A stretch of DNA of 64,000 nucleotides, from contig NZ_CP021111.1 of NCBI RefSeq assembly GCF_002119665.1, forward strand, positions 868,001 to 932,000, in the 5' to 3' direction. The DNA comes from Bordetella genomosp. 13. Its GTDB lineage: Bacteria > Pseudomonadota > Gammaproteobacteria > Burkholderiales > Burkholderiaceae_B. Positions 30,021 through 39,899 of this stretch are shown in pieces. Positions within the stretch are counted from its first letter, which is position 1; every line of letters begins with the position of its first letter. Below the pieces are notes generated by a model. That model saw only the letters and a list, made by a program, of their open reading frames with translations, did not search any database and was not told the origin of the DNA. The translations under genes and the position numbers were made by a program.

Positions 30021-31595
30021 TCAGGGGGCCTTGGTGACGTTCCAGAAGGCGAACACCGGCGCGCGCAGCAGCCCGCTGAGTTTGGTGGAGTACACGGTGG
30101 GCACCGACATCTGCCCCAGCGGCACGTACAGGCCTTCGTCGATGCCGATGCGCTGCAGCTCGTCTGCGATGCGCTTCTGTTCGGCGGGGTCGGCGCTGAG
30201 CGCGAAGCGGGTGCGCAGTTCCTCGACCTGCGGCAGGTCGGGCCAGCCGAACCAGGCGTTGTCCCCGTTGGCCGCGGCGGGCGCGGAGCGCACCGGGTCC
30301 ATGATGTCGGTGGCGTACCAATTGGTGTTGTGGATGTTCCAGCCGCCCTGGGCCGGCGCGGCCTTCGAGGCGCGGCGCGTGGCCACGGTCTGCCAGTCCA
30401 TGGCGGCCAGCGTGACGTTGAAGCCGGCTGCGCGCAGCGCCTGCGCCATCACGACCGGCTGAGGGTTGAGCGTGCCCAGGTCGGTGGCCTGCATGACCAG
30501 CACGGGCGTGTTGTCGTAGCCGGCCTCTTTCAGCAGCGCGCGGGCGCGCTCGATGTTGGAGGGCACCACCATCTCGCTGCCCGCGCTGCTTTCGAACGGC
30601 ATGCCGCAGCCCCACAGCGAGGCGCAGGTGTGCCAGTACTTGGGATTGCCCACCAGCGCCTTCATCACGTCTTCCTGGCCGATGGCGTACATGGCCGCCT
30701 GGCGGATCTTCTTGTTGTCGAAGGGCGGCTGCTTGAAATTGAACCGGTACATCACGTAGTAGCTGACCGGGCTGAGCGTCTCTTCCTTCAGGTCGGGGTT
30801 GCCCTGCACGAGCGGCAGCAGGTCATAGGGGAACTGCTCGACGAAATCGATCTCGCCGCCCAGCAGCGCGTTGGCCGCGGTCAGCGCGTCGGGCATCACT
30901 TCCCAGACGACCTTGTCCACCTTCACGACCTTGCCGCCGGCCATGGCGCTGGCGGGCTCGGACCGCGGCGCGTAGTCGGGGTTCTTCACGTACACCGTGC
31001 GCACGCCCGGATTGAACTCGGCCACCTTGAAGGGGCCGGAGCCCGTCATGTCGGTGATGGGCTTGCCCAGCGGGGTTTCGGCGATGCGCCTGGGCATCAT
31101 GAAGGCCGCGGTGCCGGTGGGCTTGGACAGCGCGCGCAGCGCCAGGTCGGTGGGCTCCTTCATCACGATGCGGAAGGTGCGCGCATCGACGGTCTCGATC
31201 CTGTCGGTGAACTTCAGCAGCGTGCGGCCCATGCCGTCGCCCGAGGCCCAGCGTCGGATCGACGCGACGCAGTCGTCGGCCGTGACCGGTTGGCCGTCAT
31301 GCCACTTCAGGCCGGCGCGCAGCGTCATGGTGTAGGTCTTGCCGTCGGGCGAGGCCTCCCACTTCTCGAGCATCTGCGGCTGGATCCTGTTGTCGGCGTC
31401 CGTGGCCAGCAGCGTGTCGTAGATCATGTAGCCGTGCCACGTCGTGATGTAGGCCGTGGTGGCGTGCGGATCGGTCAGGCGCAGCGGCGAGTTCATCACC
31501 GCCTTGATGACGGTCTCGGCCTGGGCCGCGCCCGCGGCCGCGGTAGACAGCAGCACGGCGCCGGCCAGCGCGAGGGTCCGGAAAGACTTCAGCAT
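30021..31595 (-). CDS. ABC transporter substrate-binding protein, family 5 (peptide-type)
   Basis: The 524-residue periplasmic protein has a signal peptide (LKSFRTLALAGAVLLSTAAA, cut after AAQA) and the SBP_bac_5 fold. SPDGKTYTMTLRAGLKWHDG and QPVTADDCVASIRRW are the family signature, and GSGPFKVAEFNPG follows. ATG 31595 is preferred over ATG 31607 because GGGGA lies eight bases before it. It is first of the five-gene reverse cluster binding protein, two permeases, dual ATPase and M81 peptidase. The ligand could be a peptide, glutathione-like compound or opine; the sequence does not decide. Confidence 0.93.
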   Translation of the reverse strand: MLKSFRTLALAGAVLLSTAAAGAAQAETVIKAVMNSPLRLTDPHATTAYITTWHGYMIYDTLLATDADNRIQPQMLEKWEASPDGKTYTMTLRAGLKWHDGQPVTADDCVASIRRWASGDGMGRTLLKFTDRIETVDARTFRIVMKEPTDLALRALSKPTGTAAFMMPRRIAETPLGKPITDMTGSGPFKVAEFNPGVRTVYVKNPDYAPRSEPASAMAGGKVVKVDKVVWEVMPDALTAANALLGGEIDFVEQFPYDLLPLVQGNPDLKEETLSPVSYYVMYRFNFKQPPFDNKKIRQAAMYAIGQEDVMKALVGNPKYWHTCASLWGCGMPFESSAGSEMVVPSNIERARALLKEAGYDNTPVLVMQATDLGTLNPQPVVMAQALRAAGFNVTLAAMDWQTVATRRASKAAPAQGGWNIHNTNWYATDIMDPVRSAPAAANGDNAWFGWPDLPQVEELRTRFALSADPAEQKRIADELQRIGIDEGLYVPLGQMSVPTVYSTKLSGLLRAPVFAFWNVTKAP

Positions 31596-31783
31596 GGATA
31601 TCCCCATTGAGGGCCGCGGCGCCCGGCGCATCCGCGGGGACGGCGCCGGCCGCGCGCGCGCGGATCGGGTGGGGGCCCGCGCCGACAGCCGGACCGGACC
31701 ACTTCAGGCGCCATTCTGATGCGGTGTCGCGGCGCTGTCCATTGCCTGAGCCCCGTTTGAACGGCTGGCGCGGCCCTGGCGGG

Positions 31784-31799
31784 TACGGGTATACCCGTA
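31784..31799. promoter_or_regulatory. 16-bp perfect palindrome upstream of the peptide ABC operon
   Basis: TACGGGTATACCCGTA is exactly self-complementary. It lies in the 237-base gap between the mmsA stop and the binding-protein start, about 190 bases ahead of that start. CCGTTTGAACGG, a second near-dyad, follows at 31753-31764. It may be an operator; no regulator gene is adjacent. Confidence 0.3.
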
Positions 31800-31832
31800 G
31801 ACGTGGCGGCCGGCGCTGAGGCTCCGGTCGCG

Positions 31833-33326
<1,494 letters not shown>

Positions 33327-33366
33327 GAACTGGGTGGAACCTGAGGGTTGCAGGCCAGGCGGCCCA

Positions 33367-34695
33367 TCAGGCGACCTCTTTCAGCACCTTGCCGATGCGT
33401 TCGAAGATTTCGCCGATCTGCGCCTCGTCGATGATCAACGGCGGCGACACCGCGAGGATATCGCCGGTATATCTCACCAGCAGCCCCTGGTCGAAACATT
33501 TCTGGAAGGCCTCGGCGGCGCGGGCCCCGGGGGCGCCCGCGCGCGGGGCCAGCTCGATGCCCGCCACCAGGCCCAGGTTGCGCACGTCGATCACATTGGG
33601 CGCGCCTTTCAACGCGTGCGCGGCGGCCTCGAAGGCGGGCGCCAGCGTGCGCGAGCGCTCGAACAGCCCTTCGCGCCGGTAGATGTCCAGCGTGGCCAGG
33701 ATGGCGGCCGTGGCCAGCGGATGCGCGGAATAGGTGTAGCCGTGGAAGAACTCGATGCCGCCCTGCACGCCGTTGACGATGGCGTCGTGCACCTCGCGGC
33801 GCACGGCCACCGCGCCGGCCGGCACGGCGGCGTTGCTCACGCCCTTGGCCATGGTGATCAGGTCGGGCGTGACGCCGAAGAATTCGCTGGCGGTGGCCGC
33901 GCCCAGGCGGCCGTAGGCGGTGATGACCTCGTCGAAGATCAGCAGGATGCCGTGCCTGGACGTGATCTCGCGCAGCTTTTCCAGGTAGCCCTTGGGCGGC
34001 ACCAGCACACCCGTCGAGCCTGCCATGGGCTCGACGATGACCGCGGCGATGGTCGAGGCATCGTGCAGGGCCACCAGCCGCTCGAGCTCGTCGGCCAGGT
34101 GCGCGCCCCAGGCCGGCTGGCCCTTGGACCAGGCGTTCTGTTCCAGGTTGTGGGTGTGCGGCAGATGGTCCACCGACGGCAGCAGCGCGCCCGAGAAGGT
34201 CTTGCGGTTGGGCGAGATGCCGCCCACCGAGATGCCGCCGAAGCCCACGCCGTGATAGCCGCGCTCGCGGCCGATCAGGCGGGTGCGCTGCCCCTCGCCG
34301 CGGGCACGGTGGTAGGCCAGCGCGATCTTCAGCGCGGTGTCGACCGATTCGGATCCCGAGTTGGTGAAGAAGATGCGGTCCAGGCCCTGCGGCATCAGGC
34401 CGGCCACCTCGCTGGCGGCCTCGAAGGCCTGCGGGTGCGCCAGCTGGAAGCCGGGCGCGTAATCCAGCGAGGCCGCCTGGCGCGCGATGGCCTGCACGAT
34501 CTCGGCGCGGGCATGCCCAGCGTTCACGCACCACAGGCCCGCCGTGCCGTCGAGAATGCGGCGGCCGTCGGCCGAGGTGTAGTACATGCCTTCCGCCGAG
34601 GCCAGCAGGCGCGGCTGCGCCTTGAACTGCCGGTTGGCGGTGAAGGGCATCCACAGGTGGGACATATCGAGCAGGCCGGCGGCGGGGGCGTTCAT
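33367..34695 (-). CDS. Omega-amino acid (beta-alanine):pyruvate aminotransferase
   Basis: The 442-residue class III PLP aminotransferase moves the amino group of beta-alanine or related omega-amino acids to pyruvate. It begins [18 protein letters not shown], characteristic of this subgroup, has [17 protein letters not shown] for phosphate binding and [12 protein letters not shown] for the pyridine nitrogen. The PLP lysine is in [15 protein letters not shown] lies seven bases before ATG 34695. It heads the operon with mmsA and faces a MocR regulator across a 164-base region with a direct-repeat operator. The pair would convert beta-alanine to malonate semialdehyde and then acetyl-CoA. Confidence 0.92.
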   Translation of the reverse strand: MNAPAAGLLDMSHLWMPFTANRQFKAQPRLLASAEGMYYTSADGRRILDGTAGLWCVNAGHARAEIVQAIARQAASLDYAPGFQLAHPQAFEAASEVAGLMPQGLDRIFFTNSGSESVDTALKIALAYHRARGEGQRTRLIGRERGYHGVGFGGISVGGISPNRKTFSGALLPSVDHLPHTHNLEQNAWSKGQPAWGAHLADELERLVALHDASTIAAVIVEPMAGSTGVLVPPKGYLEKLREITSRHGILLIFDEVITAYGRLGAATASEFFGVTPDLITMAKGVSNAAVPAGAVAVRREVHDAIVNGVQGGIEFFHGYTYSAHPLATAAILATLDIYRREGLFERSRTLAPAFEAAAHALKGAPNVIDVRNLGLVAGIELAPRAGAPGARAAEAFQKCFDQGLLVRYTGDILAVSPPLIIDEAQIGEIFERIGKVLKEVA

Positions 34696-34792
34696 GGCGG
34701 ACTCCGTGGGGAGGGGGCGGCCGGGCGTCGCATGCGGGCGGCCGGCCGGGGTTGGGAATCGTTCGATTCTGAGCCCGGCCGCGCGGGTTGGA

Positions 34793-34820
34793 AATATACA
34801 ATCGCGCTTAATGCCGCCAA
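34793..34820 (-). promoter_or_regulatory. Promoter of the aminotransferase-mmsA operon
   Basis: On the reverse strand TTGGCG (plus 34815-34820) and TATATT (plus 34793-34798) are 16 bases apart, predicting a start near 34786 and a leader of about 90 bases. The -35 is part of one copy of the MocR direct repeat. Confidence 0.55.
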
Positions 34821-34851
34821 CCGTACAGTCGATGTGCGGCCAACCGTACAG
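34816..34851. promoter_or_regulatory. Direct-repeat operator, probable MocR binding site
   Basis: GCCAACCGTACAG occurs twice in the same orientation, at 34816-34828 and 34839-34851, 23 bases apart start to start (about two helical turns). One copy overlaps the -35 of the divergent aminotransferase promoter; the other ends eight bases before the regulator start codon. MocR-type regulators commonly bind such spaced direct repeats. The repeats are seen; binding is inferred. Confidence 0.6.
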
Positions 34852-34859
34852 GTTCGTGC

Positions 34860-36302
34860 ATGTTCGATTTCCAGCCCGTGCGCGGCCGCGCGCAGGCGCC
34901 TTCCCTGGTGGACCAGGTGGTGCAGGCCTACACGCAGGCCATCGGCCAGCAGTTTCTGCGGCCTGGCATGCCGGTGCCCTCGGTGCGTGCCTTCGCGCGC
35001 CAGTACGGCATCAGCACCTTCACCGTGGCCAGCGCGTATGGCCGGCTGGTGGCGCAGGGATGGCTGGCCGCGCGGCCCGGCTCCGGCTATCGCGTGGCCG
35101 CGCCCGCCGCGTCGTCGCGCCCGCCCCGGGCGGCTGCCGCATGGCAGCCGCCGCGCGTGGGCTCGGGCTGGCTGCTGTCGGACATCTATGCCGACCATTC
35201 GATTCCCATCAAGGCCGGCTGCGGCTGGCTGCCGGGCGAGTGGCTGAACGAGGAAGGACTGCACCAGGCCCTGCGCCACATGGGCCGCGTGCCGGCGCTG
35301 CGCATCGCGGGCTACGGTCATCCCTGCGGGCATGCGCCGCTGCGCGAGGCCATCGCGGCCGGCCTGGGCCAGCACGGGCTGCCGCTGGAGGCGGACCAGG
35401 TACTGCTGACGCAGGGCGTGACGCACGGGCTCGACCTGGTCATCCGTACCTTGCTGCGACCGGGCGACACCGTGCTGGTCGAGCATCCCTGCTATGCCAA
35501 CCTGCTGCCGCTGCTGCGGTTGGCGGGGCTGCGGGTGGTGTCCGTGCCGCGCGGTGCCGACGGCCTGGACTGCGACGCGCTCGACGCCGCGGCGCGGCTG
35601 CACCAGCCGCGCGCGCTGTTCGTCAATCCCGTGCTGCAGAATCCCAGCGGCGCCACGCTGGGCATGGCGCAGGCTTTCCGGCTGCTGCAGGCGGCGCAGC
35701 GGCACGACCTGTGGGTGATCGAGGACGACATCTCGCGCGAACTGCTGCCGGGTACCGCGCCGCTGCTGGCCGCGTTGGACGGCGCGCAGCGCGTCATCTA
35801 CCTGGGCGGCTATTCGAAGGTGATCAGCCCTTCGGTGCGCGTGGGCTACGTGGCCGCCCATCGCGACCTGGTACGCGCGCTGGCGCGCACGAAGATGGCG
35901 GTGGGCCTGACCTCGCCCGAGATCATGGAGCGCGTGGTCTACCAGGTAATCCGCGAAGGCCGCTATCGCGCGCATATCCTGCGCACGCGCGAGCGGCTGG
36001 CGCAGGCGCACGCACACGTGCTGCAACGCCTGGACGAGTTGGGGTACGAGGTGGCGGTGCGGCCGCAGGCAGGCCTGTTCCTGTGGGCGCGCCCGGCGGG
36101 GCAGGGCGGGGCGAATGCGCTGGCCCAGCAGGCGCTCGGCCATGGCATCTGGCTGGCGCCGGGGTCTTACTTCGACGCGGGTGAAGCGGACCTGCCCTGG
36201 ATGCGCTTCAACGTGGCGTATTCGGGGGATGACGCGTTGTGGCGGTTTCTGCGGAACGCTTCTCGGGCGATCGATCGAGGCGGTGAAGGGGATGGGTTCT
36301 GA
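34860..36302 (+). CDS. MocR-family regulator (GntR helix-turn-helix fused to aminotransferase-like domain)
   Basis: The 480-residue protein has a GntR winged helix at the N terminus (MPVPSVRAFARQYGISTFTV, residues about 39-58) joined to a fold-type I aminotransferase-like domain. That domain carries the PLP lysine in YLGGYSKVISPSVRVGY and contacts in NPVLQNPSGATL. MocR proteins use PLP to sense amino compounds; relatives such as GabR and TauR control omega-amino acid catabolism. It is divergent from the omega-aminotransferase gene, and direct repeats lie between them. A substrate such as beta-alanine, GABA or taurine is therefore plausible as effector. ATG 34860 gives a standard N terminus. 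Confidence 0.92.
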   Translation: MFDFQPVRGRAQAPSLVDQVVQAYTQAIGQQFLRPGMPVPSVRAFARQYGISTFTVASAYGRLVAQGWLAARPGSGYRVAAPAASSRPPRAAAAWQPPRVGSGWLLSDIYADHSIPIKAGCGWLPGEWLNEEGLHQALRHMGRVPALRIAGYGHPCGHAPLREAIAAGLGQHGLPLEADQVLLTQGVTHGLDLVIRTLLRPGDTVLVEHPCYANLLPLLRLAGLRVVSVPRGADGLDCDALDAAARLHQPRALFVNPVLQNPSGATLGMAQAFRLLQAAQRHDLWVIEDDISRELLPGTAPLLAALDGAQRVIYLGGYSKVISPSVRVGYVAAHRDLVRALARTKMAVGLTSPEIMERVVYQVIREGRYRAHILRTRERLAQAHAHVLQRLDELGYEVAVRPQAGLFLWARPAGQGGANALAQQALGHGIWLAPGSYFDAGEADLPWMRFNVAYSGDDALWRFLRNASRAIDRGGEGDGF

Positions 36303-36307
36303 AGTCC

Positions 36308-36437
36308 GTCTCTGTCTGTCGGCCGGGGCCGCGCCGGGCAAGTCAGTCGGCTCGGGCGCGCCACGAGGCGCCCTCGGCCGCTGCGCGGCTTCCCTCCTTC
36401 CAATTGCCCGTCACGGCCCCGGCCGACAGACAGAGAC
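36308..36437 (-). repeat. Structured repeat element, copy A
   Basis: A 130-base element begins six bases after the mocR stop. Its outer arms (36308-36331 and 36414-36437) are perfect 24-bp inverted repeats. Inside lies a 76-base core (36334-36409) that, read on the reverse strand, matches copy B: GGGCAATTGGAAGGAGGG, a small GC hairpin with a GCA loop, a GGGCGCC-type hairpin, and GAGCCGACTGACTTGCCCGG. The outer arms share little with those of copy B. It lies between the convergent genes mocR and folA. No protein-coding potential is apparent. It may act as a structured RNA end, a transcription stop or a mobile repeat. Confidence 0.85.
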
Positions 36438-36543
36438 TGCATCGAATCATCTTCACGGCCGTCCTATCGCGTGCCCCAGCCGCGCAAACCTTGAGCGCCG
36501 ACCGCAGCCGGCAATCAGGGCCGTCGGCTTGTCACTGGCATGA

Positions 36544-36679
36544 GTCCTCGTTCCGGGTCGAGCGCGTGGAACGGGCAATTGGAAGGAGGGCAGCCCCCCG
36601 CAGGGGGGCCGAGGGCGCCTGATGGCGCGCCCGAGCCGACTGACTTGCCCGGACCGCGCGCTCGACCCGGAACGAGGAC
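36544..36679 (+). repeat. Structured repeat element, copy B
   Basis: A 136-base element in the opposite orientation to copy A, 106 bases away. The outer arms (36544-36566 and 36657-36679) are perfect 23-bp inverted repeats of a different sequence from those of copy A. The core (36573-36652) matches copy A base for base outside the hairpins. The first inner hairpin is CCCCCC-GCA-GGGGGG here, against CCGC-GCA-GCGG in copy A. The second keeps its stem but has loop TGAT in place of TCGT. Change in both sides of each stem with pairing kept is strong evidence that the folded form matters. Confidence 0.85.
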
Positions 36680-36700
36680 GCCTTCGAGCGACACACGTCC

Positions 36701-36721
36701 CGATCAACGATCAACGATCAA
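36701..36721. repeat. Tandem heptamer CGATCAA, three copies
   Basis: CGATCAA is repeated three times without interruption, 22 bases after copy B and 20 bases beyond the folA stop. It is a short simple repeat with no evident role. Confidence 0.8.
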
Positions 36722-36741
36722 CAGTGGCCCATCACTGCTTG

Positions 36742-37230
36742 TCAGCGCACGCGCTCGTAGACCACGAAATCGTACGTGTATCCGTTCTCTTCGGGCTGCG
36801 TGGCCCGCGTCGCCTCGCGCCATTGTCCCGCCTGCAGGTCCGGGAAGAACGTATCCCCTTCTACGTCCGCGTGCACTTCGGTCGCGATGATGCGGTCGGC
36901 CTGCGGCAGCGTCAGCGCGAAGATCTGGGCGCCGCCGATCACGAAGGCTTCCCGGTCGGCCGGGCAGGCCGCCAGCGCGGCCTCGACGGTGGGCACTACC
37001 ACGGCGCCCGTCGCGGCGTAGTCCGGGTTGCGCGTGATGACGATGTTCGTGCGGCCGGGCAGCGGACGGCCCAGCGATTCCCAGGTGTTGCGGCCCATGA
37101 TGATGGGGTGGCCCAGCGTGGTGCGCTTGAAGTGGGCCAGGTCGCCGGGCAGTTTCCAGGGCAGGGCGTTGTCGCGGCCGATGACGCGGTTGTCGGCGTA
37201 GGCCACGACGAGCGTGAGACGGGATGGCAT
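36742..37230 (-). CDS. folA: Dihydrofolate reductase
   Basis: The 162-residue enzyme reduces dihydrofolate to tetrahydrofolate with NADPH. LVVAYADNRVIGRDNALPWK at the N terminus, IIMGRNTWESLGRPLPGRTN and FVIGGAQIFALTL give substrate and cofactor binding; the length is standard. ATG 37230 was chosen because the protein then starts MPSRLTLVVAYADN; upstream in-frame ATG 37341 would overlap thyA. It follows thyA by 26 bases, so the pair forms the usual thymidylate cycle operon, FolA regenerating the folate that ThyA oxidises. Confidence 0.96.
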   Translation of the reverse strand: MPSRLTLVVAYADNRVIGRDNALPWKLPGDLAHFKRTTLGHPIIMGRNTWESLGRPLPGRTNIVITRNPDYAATGAVVVPTVEAALAACPADREAFVIGGAQIFALTLPQADRIIATEVHADVEGDTFFPDLQAGQWREATRATQPEENGYTYDFVVYERVR

Positions 37231-37256
37231 ATAAGGCGGAGTCGCGTGGAGAGGGC

Positions 37257-38243
37257 TCAGACCGCCATCGGGGCGGTGAGGGGCGGGTGGTGGCGATAGC
37301 CCTCTAGCCGGAAGTCCGAGGGCTCGACCTGCTCCAGCCACTGCGGCTCGTACCTGCCGGTCTGGGCGTAGTCGGGGATGCGGTCGGAGATCACCAGGCG
37401 CGGCGACTCGTAGGGCTCGCGGCGCAGTTGCTGTTGCAGCATGTCCACGTGGTTTTCATAGATGTGCGCGTCGCCGATGAAATACGTGAACCACCGCGGC
37501 GTGTAGCCCGTCAGCCTGCCGATCAGGTGCAGCAGCGCCGCGCCTTCCGTCAGGTTGAACGGCGTGCCCAGCCCCAGATCGTTGGAGCGGATGTACAGGC
37601 ACAGCGAGATCTCGCGCGTGGCCTGGCTGACCAGGAACTGGTAGAGCAGGTGGCAGGGCGGCAGCGCCATTTCTTCCAGCTGCGCCCAGTTCCAGCCATG
37701 GAACAGGATGCGGCGGCTGGCGGGATCGTTGACGATGGTGTCCAGGCACGCGCGCAATTGGTCGATCGCCTTGTAGAGGACCGCGCTGCCCGGCTTGCCG
37801 TCCGCCTGGTCGATGACGCCGACCTGCCGATAGCCGCGCGACAGCGCGTCGGCGATCTGCGCCTGGCTGTGCGGCTGCTGCAGGTCGATGGTCTTGTACG
37901 CTGGCCATTGGCGCCATTGCACGCCGTACACCGAACCGAGGTCGCCTTCTTCGAGCCGGTATGGGTTCGCCAGCCACTGCGCATTCTCGTTCGCGTTCTG
38001 GTCCCACACCTTGCAGCCCAGCCGGTTGAAATCGGCGGCGTTGCGGTATGCGCGCATGAAGCCGACCATCTCGCCGATGGCCGACTTGAAGGCGAGTTTC
38101 TTGGTGGTGACCGCGGGGAAGCCCTGCTGCAGGTCGAACTTCATCATGGCGCCGGGGATGCTGAGCGTGCGTATCCCCGTGCGGTTTTCCTGCCAGGTGC
38201 CGTTGTCGAAGACCTCTTTGACGAGGGCCAGGTATTGCTTCAT
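37257..38243 (-). CDS. thyA: Thymidylate synthase
   Basis: The 328-residue enzyme methylates dUMP to dTMP with methylene-tetrahydrofolate. The catalytic cysteine is Cys197 in [29 protein letters not shown] binds dUMP and the N terminus carries [12 protein letters not shown]. The protein is about 60 residues longer than the E. coli enzyme because of an insertion near residues 115-165, which includes [20 protein letters not shown], the longer form found in several beta-proteobacteria. AGGAAAGGA precedes ATG 38243. It is upstream of folA in one operon. Confidence 0.97.
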   Translation of the reverse strand: MKQYLALVKEVFDNGTWQENRTGIRTLSIPGAMMKFDLQQGFPAVTTKKLAFKSAIGEMVGFMRAYRNAADFNRLGCKVWDQNANENAQWLANPYRLEEGDLGSVYGVQWRQWPAYKTIDLQQPHSQAQIADALSRGYRQVGVIDQADGKPGSAVLYKAIDQLRACLDTIVNDPASRRILFHGWNWAQLEEMALPPCHLLYQFLVSQATREISLCLYIRSNDLGLGTPFNLTEGAALLHLIGRLTGYTPRWFTYFIGDAHIYENHVDMLQQQLRREPYESPRLVISDRIPDYAQTGRYEPQWLEQVEPSDFRLEGYRHHPPLTAPMAV

Positions 38244-38307
38244 GGTGGTCCTTTCCTGCCGTGGGGCGCACGGCGTACCGCCGCTCTTCGGCGTTGCAGC
38301 CCGCGTC

Positions 38308-38742
38308 TCAGGCCTGGGCCTGGGTGTCGACGATCTCGAACGAGAAACTCAGTTCGGCCGTCTTGGCCAGCATGGCCGAGGCCGAACAGTACTTCTCGTG
38401 CGACAGCTGCACGGCGCGTTGCACGGCTTCGCGCGGCAGCGCGCGGCCCGTGACCGTAAAGGCGAAGTTGATGCGGGTGAAAACCTTGGGGTCGGTCTCG
38501 GCGCGATCGGCCTCGAGCTTCACGCTGCAGCCCGTGACCGCGTGGCGGCCGCGCTTGAGGATCAGCACCACATCGTAGGCCGTGCACGCGCCGGTGCCGG
38601 CCAGCACCATTTCCATGGGCCGGGGGGCCAGATTGTGGCCGCCGCCGTCGACCGCGCCGTCCATCACCGCCACGTGGCCGCTGCCCGTGCTGGCGGTGAA
38701 CAGCATGCCGGAGGGGCCGCCCCAGTCGATCGTGCATTCCAT
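38308..38742 (-). CDS. OsmC-family protein
   Basis: The 144-residue protein has the OsmC fold with both conserved cysteines, one in [17 protein letters not shown] and one in [11 protein letters not shown], which reduce organic hydroperoxides in active members. [17 protein letters not shown] is the usual lead into the first cysteine. ATG 38742 is preferred over upstream ATGs because AAGGA lies seven bases before it and the protein then begins [12 protein letters not shown]. It belongs to the YhfA-like subgroup of the family rather than the Ohr group, judging by length, so substrate is unsure. It lies 64 bases upstream of thyA on the same strand. Confidence 0.87.
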   Translation of the reverse strand: MECTIDWGGPSGMLFTASTGSGHVAVMDGAVDGGGHNLAPRPMEMVLAGTGACTAYDVVLILKRGRHAVTGCSVKLEADRAETDPKVFTRINFAFTVTGRALPREAVQRAVQLSHEKYCSASAMLAKTAELSFSFEIVDTQAQA

Positions 38743-38918
38743 CTCGAATTCCTTGCCGGGCGCCATGCGCCGCATTGTCGTTATCAACAGGTACGCCTCC
38801 GGCCGGCATCCGGCCGGAGGCAAATCAAAAACCGATGATACCCGGCCGCTTACAATCGGGGTTCAGAGCCCCGCCTGACGCCATGGGCGGGACGTTCGTT
38901 CCGTACAGGAGTACCGCC

Positions 38919-39599
38919 ATGTCCGCGCCTTACCTACCGATGTCGCCCGCGCCCGTGTTCGTGCGCCGCTCCGGACTGCTGGACGCGCTGTTGGGCGAGG
39001 CCGACCGGGCGCTGCGCGTGCTGTCCGGCACCGCGTCCGCCGGCCGCGCCTATCCGGCCGACGCGCCCGAGTCCGCCGACACGCTGGATGCCGGGCAGCG
39101 CCGCCACTCCGCCGGCCTGATGCGGGTGAACCACGTGGGCGAAGTCTGCGCCCAGGCGCTTTACCGCGGACAGGCCGCCGCCTGCCGCGACGACGCCGCG
39201 CGTGCCCTGATGCGGTCGGCTGCCGCCGAAGAGGTGGACCATCTGGCCTGGTGCGCGCAGCGCCTGCAGGAACTGAACAGCCGCCCCAGCGTGCTCAACC
39301 CCGCCTGGTACGCGGGAGCGTTCGCCCTGGGCATGGCCGCCAGTGCCGCCGGCGTGCGCCGCAACCTGGGTTTCATGGCCGAGACCGAGCGGCAGGTAGA
39401 GGCCCATCTCGACCGCCATCTGCGCAGCCTGCCCGAGCCCGACCAGCGTTCGCGGCAGATCGTGCGGCAGATGCGCGACGACGAGGCGGCGCATCGCGCC
39501 AGCGCCGAGCGCCTGGGCGGCACCCACTTGCCCGCGCCGGTGCGCGGGGCCATGCGGCTGATGTCCAAGGTGATGACGAGCACTGCCTATTGGATCTGA
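38919..39599 (+). CDS. coq7: 3-demethoxyubiquinol 3-hydroxylase (Coq7)
   Basis: The 226-residue diiron monooxygenase catalyses the last ring hydroxylation in ubiquinone synthesis, at the inner membrane. Its ferritin-like bundle keeps the six iron ligands in [39 protein letters not shown] and [21 protein letters not shown] precedes ATG 38919, which begins a normal-length protein. It is transcribed alone, divergent from the OsmC gene. A short hairpin (39610-39626) follows the stop but lacks a T run. Confidence 0.95.
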   Translation: MSAPYLPMSPAPVFVRRSGLLDALLGEADRALRVLSGTASAGRAYPADAPESADTLDAGQRRHSAGLMRVNHVGEVCAQALYRGQAAACRDDAARALMRSAAAEEVDHLAWCAQRLQELNSRPSVLNPAWYAGAFALGMAASAAGVRRNLGFMAETERQVEAHLDRHLRSLPEPDQRSRQIVRQMRDDEAAHRASAERLGGTHLPAPVRGAMRLMSKVMTSTAYWI

Positions 39600-39703
39600 T
39601 TTCCAATGTCCCTGTTGGCGACAGGGGATGGTGCGTTGCGCAAAAAACGGGCCGATCTGTGGTTACCGGGCCGGGCCGCCACGAGTGCCACCTTTTGGAA
39701 GCC

Positions 39704-39772
39704 TAGGGTTAGCGTCTAAGGGTTAGCCCAGGGAAAGCGTTTTGGCTACAAGGGTAGACGACGCACTTTCCC
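39704..39772. repeat. Short direct repeats and an inverted repeat in the coq7 downstream region
   Basis: AGGGTTAGC occurs at 39705-39713 and 39719-39727. Next to it GGGAAAG (39731-39737) pairs with CTTTCCC (39766-39772), extended by CG/CG with one bulge. The first 250 bases after coq7 hold no gene; these repeats are the only structure seen there. Confidence 0.5.
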
Positions 39773-39864
39773 AGGGAAGCCGCGCGCATGGCTGCGACCG
39801 GCTGTTGGATCTTGATGCAGATCAGCAACACCGCACATTTTTGCGGTAGCCTTCAAAAAAATTC

Positions 39865-39893
39865 TTGCATCGCACAAAACGCTGAGGTACGAT
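39865..39893 (+). promoter_or_regulatory. Sigma-70 promoter of the candidate small RNA
   Basis: TTGCAT (39865-39870) and TACGAT (39888-39893) are separated by exactly 17 bases. An A-rich stretch lies just upstream at 39855-39861. The predicted start is near 39900. Confidence 0.65.
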
Positions 39894-39899
39894 TCGTAC

